NCBI GenBank assembly: GCA_902555585.1
Contig: CACDSY010000004.1
Span: 62,001-126,000 of the forward strand
Length of the DNA stretch: 64,000 nt
Reading direction: 5' to 3'
DNA from: an uncultured Pelagibacteraceae bacterium
GTDB lineage: Bacteria; Pseudomonadota; Alphaproteobacteria; Pelagibacterales; Pelagibacteraceae
Position 1 is the first letter of the stretch, and the number at the start of each line of letters is the position of its first letter. The notes beneath the pieces were generated by a model. That model saw only the letters and a program-made list of their open reading frames with translations. It did not search any database and was not told the origin of the DNA. Below are positions 43,761-52,414 of this stretch, one piece after another. The translations under genes were made by a program, and so were the position numbers.

Positions 43761-44222
43761 ATGGAAAAAGTATTTTATTTAATATTATTAAACTTTTTTA
43801 TTTTCAATTTTGCTTATGCAAAAGACATAAGTATTGGTGAAAATTTAAATCTAGAGTTTACATGTGAGTTAGAAAAAAAAATTGTTAAGAATTCAGAGTA
43901 TAATTATAAAACTTTTCTAGCAGACGACCTAAATGTTAAAAATTTAGATTCTTTTCAAATTTATTCAAATAAACCCAGCACATTAATGGTAAATGGATTA
44001 TCAAAATTTTTCTCTCAAAATTCAAATTTTGATGTAAAAATAGTAAATAAAGACGTAGTTTTGTTTAAGGCCTTTAACAATGACAAAACTTATTCAGAAT
44101 CCGCAATAATTACAAGAAAATCAGGTGAATTAATTCATGAAATTACAAAAAATATAAATACAGACAATTCAGAAAAAGATATTTCAATTTATATCTGTAA
44201 GAACAAATCAAAAAATGCCTAA
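43761..44222 (+). CDS. Exported protein of unknown function
   Basis: The 153-residue protein begins with a signal peptide (MEKVFYLILLNFFIFNFAYA, cleavage after AYA). The mature part is rich in Asn, Lys and Ser, has two cysteines that could pair (in EFTCELEK and YICKNKSK), and shows alternating beta-strand-like patterns. I do not recognise a family. It lies right after the tmoX terminator and before two more envelope genes, all between the binding protein and the rest of the importer. Expression probably depends on readthrough or on a promoter close to the terminator. Confidence 0.6.
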   Translation: MEKVFYLILLNFFIFNFAYAKDISIGENLNLEFTCELEKKIVKNSEYNYKTFLADDLNVKNLDSFQIYSNKPSTLMVNGLSKFFSQNSNFDVKIVNKDVVLFKAFNNDKTYSESAIITRKSGELIHEITKNINTDNSEKDISIYICKNKSKNA

Positions 44223-44256
44223 TTTTTTTTTAAGAAATTTTGTGTAATATATTTCC

Positions 44257-44634
44257 ATGAAAAAGCTTATATTTTTTATACTTTTTTCGTCATTAATTAC
44301 TTCTATAGCATCGGCAAGAAGTACGGGATGTAAAGAGGGGAATTGTGACAATGGTTATGGTAAGTGGGTTTACACAGATAAAACAACTTACGAAGGTGAA
44401 TGGGTTGCAACAAAAAAACATGGCCAAGGAACCGAAACATGGCCGAATGGATATATTTACAAAGGTGAATTTAAAGAAAGTCAATGGAGCGGTATAGGAA
44501 TTTTATTTTTTCCTGATGGTTCAACTTATGAAGGTGAATGGGCCAACGGTTTTATGAATGGTAAAGGTACTTTTACTTGGTCAGACGGAAAACAAAAAAC
44601 AGGTATTTGGAAAAATGGAAGTTTCCAAGAATAG
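44257..44634 (+). CDS. Exported MORN-repeat protein
   Basis: The 125-residue protein has a signal peptide (MKKLIFFILFSSLITSIASA) and four MORN-type repeats: YGKWVYTDKTTYEGEW, GQGTETWPNGYIYKGEF, GIGILFFPDGSTYEGEW and GKGTFTWSDGKQKTGIW. One Cys pair (GCKEGNC) near the mature N-terminus could form a disulfide. MORN repeats form beta-hairpin rods that bind membranes, proteins or glycans; a bacterial role is rarely defined. The 3' end overlaps the next gene by 20 bases in another frame, so both are translated together. Confidence 0.78.
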   Translation: MKKLIFFILFSSLITSIASARSTGCKEGNCDNGYGKWVYTDKTTYEGEWVATKKHGQGTETWPNGYIYKGEFKESQWSGIGILFFPDGSTYEGEWANGFMNGKGTFTWSDGKQKTGIWKNGSFQE

Positions 44635-45160
44635 TTTTAAAACATTATCAGAGCCAGTTAAACAATTTGGTGGATTAGTTGGTATAATTATTCTTATCTT
44701 TCTAACTTTTTTTGTTTTAAATAATATTTTTGGTGAAGGCGATGAACTGGTTGCTAAAATGAAAATAGAAGAAGAAAGAATAGCTGAAGAAAGAAAACTT
44801 AATAAGCTAATTTCTAGTCTCCCTTCAGGAGTTTTGGTTTCGTTTGATGGAACTGATAATTTTAAATTATCTGATGAATTATACGAGGCAGTATGCAAGG
44901 CAACTAAACTTATACCTCAACGTGCAATTATGGGCGCGAATTTTCTAAACTTTAGAGCTCATGAAATTTATACAATTAACGGAAATAAAATAGATGAAAC
45001 ATTTGTAAAATGGGACGATGAAAAAAATAAATGTTTTGCAGGTTACGTTGTAAGTGGAAATAATGTTGGTGTAGATGAAACTGTAAAAGTAAGTGGAGAA
45101 GCTTTAAGTTTTTTAAGTACAGGTATTGATACAAGAGTTTATTTTATTAAAAATTTTTAA
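44615..45160 (+). CDS. Membrane-anchored protein of unknown function
   Basis: I choose the ATG at 44615 (181 residues) because it gives an ordinary membrane protein: a short cytoplasmic N-terminus, one helix at about residues 19-38 (GGLVGIIILIFLTFFVL), and a Glu/Lys-rich coiled-coil stretch (EELVAKMKIEEERIAEERK region). A C-terminal domain with two Cys follows. An in-frame start 57 bases earlier would add a tail inside the MORN gene with no signal. The family is unknown. Its start overlaps the MORN gene by 20 bases. Together with the two preceding genes it forms a small envelope module. Confidence 0.6.
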   Translation: MEVSKNSFKTLSEPVKQFGGLVGIIILIFLTFFVLNNIFGEGDELVAKMKIEEERIAEERKLNKLISSLPSGVLVSFDGTDNFKLSDELYEAVCKATKLIPQRAIMGANFLNFRAHEIYTINGNKIDETFVKWDDEKNKCFAGYVVSGNNVGVDETVKVSGEALSFLSTGIDTRVYFIKNF

Positions 45161-45173
45161 GGAGGAAATGTAA
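45161..45173 (+). promoter_or_regulatory. Start-stop element (strong SD followed by ATG-TAA)
   Basis: Right after the stop of the 181-residue gene stands GGAGGAA followed by ATG TAA (ATG at 45168-45170, TAA at 45171-45173). This is a near-ideal ribosome-binding site on an ORF of one codon. It lies in the 66-base leader of tmoV. Start-stop elements can hold ribosomes and influence downstream expression; it could also be the leftover start of a lost gene. Confidence 0.4.
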
Positions 45174-45226
45174 CAAATTATAGAGATTTTATTTTATCTT
45201 AAATTCGTATAACCTTAATATTATTT

Positions 45227-46258
45227 ATGTCTGAACCAGTAATTAAATGCCAATCTGTTTATAAAATCTTTGGAGCAAATGCTGAAAGAATGCTTAAAGA
45301 AGCAAATGGTAATGTTGATGCAAAAACATTTCAAGAAAATGGATGTATTGTAGGAGTTAACAATGCTTCTTTTGAGGTATCTAAAGGTGAAATGTTAGTT
45401 GTAATGGGTTTATCAGGATCAGGTAAGTCAACACTATTAAGGTGTATATCTAGATTAACAGACGCAACTGGTGGAAAAATTTTTATTGAAGGTCAAGACT
45501 TGCTTAATTTAAATAACAAGGAACTTATTGAATTAAGAAGAAATAAAATGGGAATGGTTTTTCAAAGTTTTGCGCTACTTCCACATAAAACAGTTTTAGA
45601 AAATATTGCTTTTCCTCTTCAAATTAAGGGTATTAAAACTGAAAATAGTATTAATAAAGCAATGGATATGGTCAAACTTGTTGGTCTAGATGGAAGAGAA
45701 AATTATTTTCCAAGAGAGTTATCTGGAGGACAGCAACAAAGGGTTGGAATTGCTAGATCTTTGGCGGTCGAGCCAGATATATGGTTTCTAGACGAACCTT
45801 TTTCTGCATTAGATCCTCTAATAAGGAAAGAAATGCAAGATGAGTTTTTAAGACTTCAAGAAAAATTACAAAAAACAATTATGTTTATTACTCATGATTT
45901 TGATGAAGCTTTAAAACTCGCTGATCGAATTGCAATTATGAAAGATGGAATAATTGAGCAATTAGATACACCTGCGAACATTGTTTTAAATCCAGCTACA
46001 GAATATGTAAGAAAATTTACAGAAGAAGTTCCAAGGGAAAAAGTTTTACTAATTAAAGATGTAATGGATGAAATAACCTCTGACAACATGGGTGATATAA
46101 AAGTTTCAAAAGACGAGATTATTGAAAATGTTGCTGAAAAAATATTAACACAAGAAAAAACAGTAGCTGTTACAGATGGCAAAAATAATATCGTAGGTTC
46201 AATTAATCCTGCAAAAATTATTAATACAGTTTTTGGGGGAAGAAAAAATAATCATTAA
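45227..46258 (+). CDS. tmoV: Betaine-type ABC transporter ATPase, probably TmoV
   Basis: The 343-residue ATPase is of the ProV family. Seen: the N-terminal SVYKIFG with the family extension before GVNNASFEVSKGEMLVVMG, Walker A GLSGSGKSTLLR (about 65-76), the signature LSGGQQQRVGIARSLA, and Walker B IWFLDEPFSALDP. The C-terminal part is a diverged CBS-like region. It powers the permease that begins three bases downstream and presumably serves the binding protein TmoX (42735-43688), from which it is separated by a terminator and three envelope genes. The assignment to TMAO rather than glycine betaine is by context. Confidence 0.82.
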   Translation: MSEPVIKCQSVYKIFGANAERMLKEANGNVDAKTFQENGCIVGVNNASFEVSKGEMLVVMGLSGSGKSTLLRCISRLTDATGGKIFIEGQDLLNLNNKELIELRRNKMGMVFQSFALLPHKTVLENIAFPLQIKGIKTENSINKAMDMVKLVGLDGRENYFPRELSGGQQQRVGIARSLAVEPDIWFLDEPFSALDPLIRKEMQDEFLRLQEKLQKTIMFITHDFDEALKLADRIAIMKDGIIEQLDTPANIVLNPATEYVRKFTEEVPREKVLLIKDVMDEITSDNMGDIKVSKDEIIENVAEKILTQEKTVAVTDGKNNIVGSINPAKIINTVFGGRKNNH

Positions 46259-46261
46259 ATT

Positions 46262-48415
46262 ATGGAATTACTTAAAAAATATCCTAAATTATTTCAATGG
46301 TTATTTTTATTAGCTGTATTTTTTGCACTATGCTTTGCAATTGATGTTCCTGAAACTTACAAATTTATTAGAGGACAAGCAGAATTTGTAAAAGATCCTA
46401 ATCAGAGTGCCTTCGTATTTCTAGGTAAAGAGGTTAGATATTACGCTTTTGATGTTTTCTGGAGATTGCCACCATTACTTGGATGGCTTCCAATTTGGAT
46501 AAATGATTCATTGTTTTTTTTAATGAATGATTGGATGCCAATGGAATTTTGGAATGAAGATACGCAGGAATATAAAACACGACCTTTAGTTTTACAAATA
46601 ACTAGAAACCTAACCGCATTTATGACTTTTCTAATAGAATTAATTAGAGAGATTTTATTAGGCGGTCTTGAAACAATTGTTGCTTTTACTAGTTGGGATT
46701 GGATTGATGCTAATCCCTGGGCAGAATTACCAGGCTTACCTTGGACTATTGTAGCAGCAGGATCAGCGATACTTGCTTATAAGTTAGGAGGTAAAGGATT
46801 GGCCTTATATGCACTTTTATCAATGACTTACATTTCAATATTTGGACAATGGAAACCGTCTATGCAAACACTTTCTTTTATATTAGTTGCAGCACCTCTT
46901 TCATTTATTTTTGGTTTAGGTTTGGGTGTTGCGGCATACAAAAGCAAAAGAGTAGAAAAAGCTTTATATCCAATACTTTTAGTTATGCAGACGATGCCCC
47001 AGTATGCGGTATTAGTTCCTGCACTAGTTCTTTTTGGGGTAGGAGACCATGCTGCAGTAATTATAACAATGATTGTTGCTGTGCCGCCAATGATACTATT
47101 AACTTTATTAGGTTTAAGGGCTGTGCCCCCAGAGGTAATTGAAGCTGGTAGAATGAGTGGATGTAGTAACTGGCAACTAATGTCAAAAGTATTAATTCCA
47201 ACAGCGAGAAGAGATATTTTAATAGGAGTTAACCAAGTTATAATGGTGTGTTTTTCTATGGCAGTTATCTCTGCATTTATAGGAGCAAAAGGTTTAGGTT
47301 TTAATTTATTATTAGCTCTAAATCAGTTGAATATTGGATTAGCATTAGAGGCAGGTCTTTGTATTAGTTTGATTGCAATTTTATTAGACAAAATGTCTTT
47401 AGCTTGGGCAAATAAACAGGTTGATTATTTTGGTAATTTAAATTTTTTTCAACGAAATAAAAATTCATTATTCTTTGGAGTTATAGTAATAGTAGGTATT
47501 CTATTAGCTTACTTTGGATCAATTTATTTTAAAGACGGGTATAATTATTTATTTGAAGTTCCACATAATAAAGGAATATCAACAGCAGACTTTTGGAATA
47601 AAGGTGTTGATTGGATATTCGATACTTTCTTTGTATATATAAAAGCATTTAACACTTGGCTAATTGTTGATGTACTCCAACCGATGAGAGCTTTATATTT
47701 GAGAATGCCAGCCGTAGCCACATTAGTTCTAGTCGTTGGAGCTGGATATTTAATTGGTGGAGTTAGATCTGCTTTAGTTGTTTGTGGTTTAACTTTATTT
47801 ATAGCTCTAAGCCCATGGTGGGATAGAGCTTTAGTAACCACATACATGGCAACATTTGGTGTACTAGTATCTTGCACAATTGGATTTACTGTTGGAACTT
47901 TATGTTTTCAAAATAAACATTCTACAAACTTTATGTTAAATGTTTGTGATATATTTCAAACTTTTCCATCTTTTGTATATTTAATTCCTGTGATGATGCT
48001 TTTTGGAATTACAGATACTTCAGTTTTAATTGCTGTAATAGTTTATGCTACGATACCAGCAACAAGATACACAATTGAGGGTCTTAGAAGCGTTCCAGCT
48101 GGACTACATGATGCTGCAACTATGTCAGGAGTCACAAAGTTTCAAAGACTATTTAAAATAGAATTTCCATTAGCATTTCCACACATGATGTTAGGGCTTA
48201 ATCAAACAATAGTTTTTGCATTATTTATGGTAATTATCGGGGCTTTTATTGGAACAGAGGATTTGGGTCAGTATATTTTAAAAGCTTTATCAGATAAAAA
48301 AGGTGCAGGTATTGGATTAACACTTGGAATTTGTGTTGCATTTATTGGACTAATTTTTGATAATTTAATTAGAACTTGGGTAGGACAAAGAAAAAAACAT
48401 TTAGGTATAGACTAA
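46262..48415 (+). CDS. tmoW: Fused double permease of the betaine-type importer, probably TmoW
   Basis: The 717-residue protein is a tandem fusion of two ProW-like permease domains. Each half has a block of membrane segments and an EAA-type coupling loop: EVIEAGRMSGCSNWQLMSKVLIPTA near residue 300 and GLHDAATMSGVTKFQRLFKIEFPLA near 620. ProW normally acts as a homodimer; here both halves are joined, so one chain can form the whole channel. The N-terminal 150 residues are an extra, partly hydrophobic region. TmoW proteins of marine TMAO users are reported as large permeases, in line with this call. It follows tmoV by three bases and precedes glpK by four. Confidence 0.82.
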   Translation: MELLKKYPKLFQWLFLLAVFFALCFAIDVPETYKFIRGQAEFVKDPNQSAFVFLGKEVRYYAFDVFWRLPPLLGWLPIWINDSLFFLMNDWMPMEFWNEDTQEYKTRPLVLQITRNLTAFMTFLIELIREILLGGLETIVAFTSWDWIDANPWAELPGLPWTIVAAGSAILAYKLGGKGLALYALLSMTYISIFGQWKPSMQTLSFILVAAPLSFIFGLGLGVAAYKSKRVEKALYPILLVMQTMPQYAVLVPALVLFGVGDHAAVIITMIVAVPPMILLTLLGLRAVPPEVIEAGRMSGCSNWQLMSKVLIPTARRDILIGVNQVIMVCFSMAVISAFIGAKGLGFNLLLALNQLNIGLALEAGLCISLIAILLDKMSLAWANKQVDYFGNLNFFQRNKNSLFFGVIVIVGILLAYFGSIYFKDGYNYLFEVPHNKGISTADFWNKGVDWIFDTFFVYIKAFNTWLIVDVLQPMRALYLRMPAVATLVLVVGAGYLIGGVRSALVVCGLTLFIALSPWWDRALVTTYMATFGVLVSCTIGFTVGTLCFQNKHSTNFMLNVCDIFQTFPSFVYLIPVMMLFGITDTSVLIAVIVYATIPATRYTIEGLRSVPAGLHDAATMSGVTKFQRLFKIEFPLAFPHMMLGLNQTIVFALFMVIIGAFIGTEDLGQYILKALSDKKGAGIGLTLGICVAFIGLIFDNLIRTWVGQRKKHLGID

Positions 48416-48419
48416 AATT

Positions 48420-49898
48420 ATGAAAAAATTTCTTGTTGCTATCGACCAAGGTACAACATCATCTAGAGCAATTCTCTTCGATTTAGATGGCAATATAAAA
48501 TTTACATCTCAGTTTGAATTTAACCAATACTTTCCAAAAAATGGATGGGTAGAACATAATCCAAATGAAATTTGGTTAACAACTCTTAAAGCTTTAAAAA
48601 AAGTAATTAAAAAAGTATCTCTACTAAAAGGAAAAATATTAAGTATTGGAATAACCAACCAGAGAGAGACAACTATTTTATGGAACAAGAAAACGGGTAA
48701 ACCAGTATACAATGCAATTGTTTGGCAAGATAGAAGAACTCATGAGTACTGTGAAAAGCTTAAGCAAAAAAAATATGAAAATATTTTTAGAAGAAAAACT
48801 GGTTTATTCATTGATCCATATTTTTCAGCTACTAAAATTAAATGGATCTTAGAAAACGTAAAAATTTCGAAGAAACTTCAAAAATCTAATAATTTATTAT
48901 TTGGCACTGTTGATACTTTCTTAATTTGGAAACTAACTAACGGACAACATCATTTAACAGAGGCAACAAATGCAAGTAGAACAATGTTGTTTAATATAAA
49001 TAATAACAATTGGGACAAAGAAATTTTAAAAAAGCTCAATATCTCAAAAAGTATTTTACCTGATGTAAAAAATTCAGCGGATAATTTTGGATCAACAAAT
49101 AAAAAAATAGTTGGATATGAAATTCCTATATCTGCGGTTTTGGGTGATCAACAAGCTGCAGCCGTAGGACAATCTTGTTTTAAAAAAGGCTCAATTAAAA
49201 GTACTTATGGCACAGGTGCTTTTGTAATAATGAATACCGGGTCAAAAAAAATTTTTTCAAAAAATAAATTATTAACCACAATTTGTTACAGATTAAACGG
49301 AAAAAATACTTTTGCTCTCGAAGGTTCAATTTTTATCGCTGGAGCAGGTGTTCAATGGCTAAGAGATAAGTTAAAATTAATTAATAATGCTTATGACACA
49401 GAACAAATTGCTAAATCAAAAAAAAATAATGAAGGTGTCTATGTTGTACCAGCTTTTAGTGGGCTGGGAGCTCCATACTGGAGACCTGATGCAAGAGGAG
49501 TTATAACTGGATTAACTAGAGATAGTGATTGGAAAACTTTGGTAAGAGCAGTTATAGAATCTGTGGCATACCAAAGCTATGATTTATTTAATGCCATGAG
49601 AAAAGATGGATTAAAGCCAAATATAGTAAAAATTGACGGAGGAATGGTGGAAAACGACTGGTTTTCTCAATTTTTGGCAAATATCATTTATATTAAAACA
49701 GAGAGACCCAAAATTTTGGAAACCACAGCACTTGGAGTTGCTTTATTTGCTGGATACCAAATTGGAGTATTTAAATCATTAGACCAAATAAGTAGAAAAT
49801 GGAAAAAAGACAAAACTTTTAAACCTAAATTAACTCACACTGTTAGGAAAAAATTACTAAATGGTTGGAAGTTATCTGTTGATAAAACTTTATTGTAA
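48420..49898 (+). CDS. glpK: Glycerol kinase
   Basis: The 492-residue protein is a complete FGGY-family glycerol kinase: AIDQGTTSSRAILFDLDG at the N-terminus, GITNQRETTILWNKKTGKPVYNAIVWQDRRT at about 75-105, and DPYFSATKIKWIL. AVLGDQQAAAVGQSCFKKGSIKSTYGTGAF and PYWRPDARGVITGLTRDS follow. It makes sn-glycerol-3-phosphate from glycerol with ATP. The gene follows tmoW by four bases and is probably cotranscribed with it, although the functions do not match. GpsA, which interconverts glycerol-3-phosphate and dihydroxyacetone phosphate, is encoded beyond tmm. Glycerol released by the glycosidase at 56240-57508 would be a natural substrate. Confidence 0.93.
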   Translation: MKKFLVAIDQGTTSSRAILFDLDGNIKFTSQFEFNQYFPKNGWVEHNPNEIWLTTLKALKKVIKKVSLLKGKILSIGITNQRETTILWNKKTGKPVYNAIVWQDRRTHEYCEKLKQKKYENIFRRKTGLFIDPYFSATKIKWILENVKISKKLQKSNNLLFGTVDTFLIWKLTNGQHHLTEATNASRTMLFNINNNNWDKEILKKLNISKSILPDVKNSADNFGSTNKKIVGYEIPISAVLGDQQAAAVGQSCFKKGSIKSTYGTGAFVIMNTGSKKIFSKNKLLTTICYRLNGKNTFALEGSIFIAGAGVQWLRDKLKLINNAYDTEQIAKSKKNNEGVYVVPAFSGLGAPYWRPDARGVITGLTRDSDWKTLVRAVIESVAYQSYDLFNAMRKDGLKPNIVKIDGGMVENDWFSQFLANIIYIKTERPKILETTALGVALFAGYQIGVFKSLDQISRKWKKDKTFKPKLTHTVRKKLLNGWKLSVDKTLL

Positions 49899-49904
49899 AT
49901 TTTA

Positions 49905-51233
49905 TTATTTTAAAAACGTATCCATAGAGTCATCCAACGCTGATGCCCAAGGTGTATGGTGAATAGGAGCTATGGATCCAGTAACAGGTGATGAAAAAGA
50001 TTTATTTCTGTAAGTTGAAATATCATCCATTTTATGATGTTCCCAATCTTTAAAATGTTTTCTTATCAATTCAAAATCAATTTTTGGATAATCTGACATA
50101 TCATGAAGCTCTTTAGTATACTCAGTTTGAAAATCAATCATTTGATCAGGATTTTCTAATTTTTCTTCCATAGAAACCCATTTAGAAATATCTTTTTCTA
50201 TTTCACTATCATTTGGAATCTTAATTTTATTCATTATCACATCCCTTGCGAACCATGCTTGGCAATCAAACATATTAAAAGTATGAAATTGATCCTGCAT
50301 ACCTAGGTACATTAGCTTGTGATTATCTTGCCAAACTACTCCTTTGTATAATTTTGGTGGATATAATCTGTTGTGAGTTTTAAGACTTAGTTTTTCGTTC
50401 AAAAATGGAAAATGATGCAGGTATCCAGTGCATAATATAATTACATCTGCTTCTTGTTCTGTACCATCTTTAAAAATTGCTTTGTTACCCTCTAATCTAT
50501 CTAGATAGTAAACTTCTTTCATACCAGAAGGCCATTTAAAACCCATTGGATTATGTCTATAACCTATGGTTACACTTTTAGCTCCATATTTATTACATTG
50601 CAAAGCAACATCCTCAGCTGAATAACTGCTTCCAAGCACTATCACATTTTTACCTCTAAATTCTTCAGCATCTCTGAAATCATGAGAATGCATTATTCTT
50701 CCTGGAAAAGAATTCATACCCTTGTATTCAGGAATAAATGGAACTGAAAAATGTCCAGTTGAAACAACTACATAATCAAACTTGTCAGACAAAATTTTAT
50801 TGTTAGTTTTATCTTGATAGCTTACTTCAAATTTATCTGAATTATAGTTTACACTCTTTACACTTGTGCTAAATTTAATTTTGCTTTTAATGTTTCCTTT
50901 ACTTACTCTTCCAATTATATAATTAAATAACACTTCTCTAGGTGGAAAAGATGGAATAGGTTTTCCAAAATGTTCATCAAAAGAATAATCTGCAAATTCC
51001 AAACATTCTTTTGGTCCATTTGACCATAAATATCTATACATACTATTGGGGATAGGATCACCATATTGATCTGAACCGGTTCTCCAACTGTAGTTCCATA
51101 GTCCTCCCCAATCATCTTGTTTTTCAAAACACACTATTTCTGGAACTTCTTCTCCTTTTTGCTCAGCATGCTCGAAGGCTCTTAACATCGATAAACCACA
51201 AGGCCCTGCACCGATTATTGCTATTTTATTCAT
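49905..51233 (-). CDS. tmm: Trimethylamine monooxygenase (flavin-containing monooxygenase)
   Basis: The 442-residue flavoprotein has the FAD motif IIGAGPCGLSML (residues 5-16), the FMO identifying motif FPGRIMHSHDF (FxGxxxHxxxF) near 175, and the NADPH motif VLGSSYSAEDVALQ near 200. EADVIILCTGYLHHFPFL lies near 265. Length and the blocks DDWGGLWNYSW and MYRYLWSNGPKECLEF agree with bacterial Tmm, which oxidises trimethylamine to TMAO. In this window the product feeds Tdm (40251-42590). The gene is convergent with glpK (six bases apart) and divergent from gpsA. Other small tertiary amines or dimethylsulfide are possible substrates. Confidence 0.88.
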   Translation of the reverse strand: MNKIAIIGAGPCGLSMLRAFEHAEQKGEEVPEIVCFEKQDDWGGLWNYSWRTGSDQYGDPIPNSMYRYLWSNGPKECLEFADYSFDEHFGKPIPSFPPREVLFNYIIGRVSKGNIKSKIKFSTSVKSVNYNSDKFEVSYQDKTNNKILSDKFDYVVVSTGHFSVPFIPEYKGMNSFPGRIMHSHDFRDAEEFRGKNVIVLGSSYSAEDVALQCNKYGAKSVTIGYRHNPMGFKWPSGMKEVYYLDRLEGNKAIFKDGTEQEADVIILCTGYLHHFPFLNEKLSLKTHNRLYPPKLYKGVVWQDNHKLMYLGMQDQFHTFNMFDCQAWFARDVIMNKIKIPNDSEIEKDISKWVSMEEKLENPDQMIDFQTEYTKELHDMSDYPKIDFELIRKHFKDWEHHKMDDISTYRNKSFSSPVTGSIAPIHHTPWASALDDSMDTFLK

Positions 51234-51347
51234 ATAAATTGTATAATTTTAAAAATTTATCTTATTAATAAAATCAAAAAAATAAAACTATTTTTTCTTT
51301 AAATTTACTTGTTATTAATGAATAGTTTATTTTTAGTGAATTTATTT

Positions 51348-52304
51348 ATGAAAAAAATTCTAATTATTGGTGGTGGAGCCATGGGATCAGCGTTCTCTGT
51401 TCCATGTATAGATAATAATAATAAAGTATTAATTACAGAACCATATAACCAAAGATTTATTAAAAATTTATCATCAAAAAATAAATTTCATTCAGGTTTA
51501 AAAATTAATCTTTCAAAAAAACTAATATTTAAAAAATATTCTAAGAAATTATTTCTTGAAAAATATGATCTTATTGTTATTGCATTAAGTTTATCAGGTA
51601 TTAATTTTGTTGGTAAAGAATTAAAAAAGTATAAAGTAAAATCTCCAGTTTTAGTTCTTACAAAAGGTCTCAAATATGAAAAGAAAAATAAAAAAATTAC
51701 AACTATTTCTCAAACTCTTCTAAAAAATAATCCAAAATTAAATGTATCAGTTTTGAAGGGACCTTGTTTAGCTAAGGAATTAGTTAGAAAAAGACAAACT
51801 AGTGTAATTATAGCTAACAAAAACATTAAATTTGCAAAATTGTTAGGTAAAATGATTTCAACCAAATATTATTTGATAGAATATTCTACAGATATTATTG
51901 GTATTGAAATATGTTCAGCAATAAAAAATATTTATTCCATGATAATTGGTTCTGGTTTAAGTTTGAATAAATCGTCAAGTCTCTTTCAAAAATCACTATC
52001 AGAAATGAAATACTTAACCAGACAATTGAAAGGAAAAGAAGAAACCGTTTTAAGTCTAGCAGGAGTTGGAGACCTGTATGTAAGTGCTGCGGGTGGAAGA
52101 AATAGCAAAATGGGAAACTATTTGGGACAAGGTTTTACTTTCAAAAGTGCTAAAAAAAAGTTTATGGCAAATGATACTGTAGAAGGCGAACAACTTGTAA
52201 AAGAAATCGCGCCTTTTATTTTAAAAAAATTTAATTCAAAAAAAATTCCCTTAATGTTCAGAATGATTAGAGCAATTCTAAAAAATAAAAAATTTTCGAT
52301 TTAA
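51348..52304 (+). CDS. gpsA: Glycerol-3-phosphate dehydrogenase [NAD(P)+], GpsA type
   Basis: I place the start at the ATG at 51348 (318 residues), because the NAD-binding fold ILIIGGGAMGSAFSVP then begins at residue 4; an in-frame TTG 39 bases upstream adds a useless tail. Further motifs are SVLKGPCLAKELV, the catalytic region ICSAIKNIYSMIIG and LAGVGDLYVSAAGGRNSKMGNYLG. GpsA makes sn-glycerol-3-phosphate for phospholipids from dihydroxyacetone phosphate, or runs in reverse for glycerol use. The N-terminal and central motifs are recognisable but the protein is diverged and rich in Lys. The neighbouring glpK hints at glycerol degradation. Confidence 0.78.
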   Translation: MKKILIIGGGAMGSAFSVPCIDNNNKVLITEPYNQRFIKNLSSKNKFHSGLKINLSKKLIFKKYSKKLFLEKYDLIVIALSLSGINFVGKELKKYKVKSPVLVLTKGLKYEKKNKKITTISQTLLKNNPKLNVSVLKGPCLAKELVRKRQTSVIIANKNIKFAKLLGKMISTKYYLIEYSTDIIGIEICSAIKNIYSMIIGSGLSLNKSSSLFQKSLSEMKYLTRQLKGKEETVLSLAGVGDLYVSAAGGRNSKMGNYLGQGFTFKSAKKKFMANDTVEGEQLVKEIAPFILKKFNSKKIPLMFRMIRAILKNKKFSI

Positions 52305-52353
52305 AAATATTATATTTATTGACTTTTTGAATAAGGTAGACTTTTTTAATTTA

Positions 52354-52382
52354 TTGTCATTCATTTATCTCACTGATAGATT
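52354..52382 (+). promoter_or_regulatory. Candidate promoter for the sugar-type ABC operon
   Basis: TTGTCA at 52354-52359 (five of six) and TAGATT at 52377-52382 (four of six) stand 17 bases apart. The start of transcription would fall near 52389, about 25 bases before the ATG at 52415, with a ribosome-binding stretch AGAGGGGA in between. Confidence 0.55.
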
Positions 52383-52414
52383 TGCTTAGTTAATCAACGA
52401 AAAGAGGGGAATCA

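Noticed and set aside
44558..44614. Earlier start for the 181-residue membrane protein
   Set aside because: It would overlap the MORN gene by 77 bases and put a non-native tail before a normal membrane anchor; the ATG at 44615 is preferred.
42735..48415. Naming the importer ProXVW for glycine betaine
   Set aside because: The family does include betaine importers, but adjacent tdm and nearby tmm favour TMAO. I kept the Tmo names and stated the alternative.
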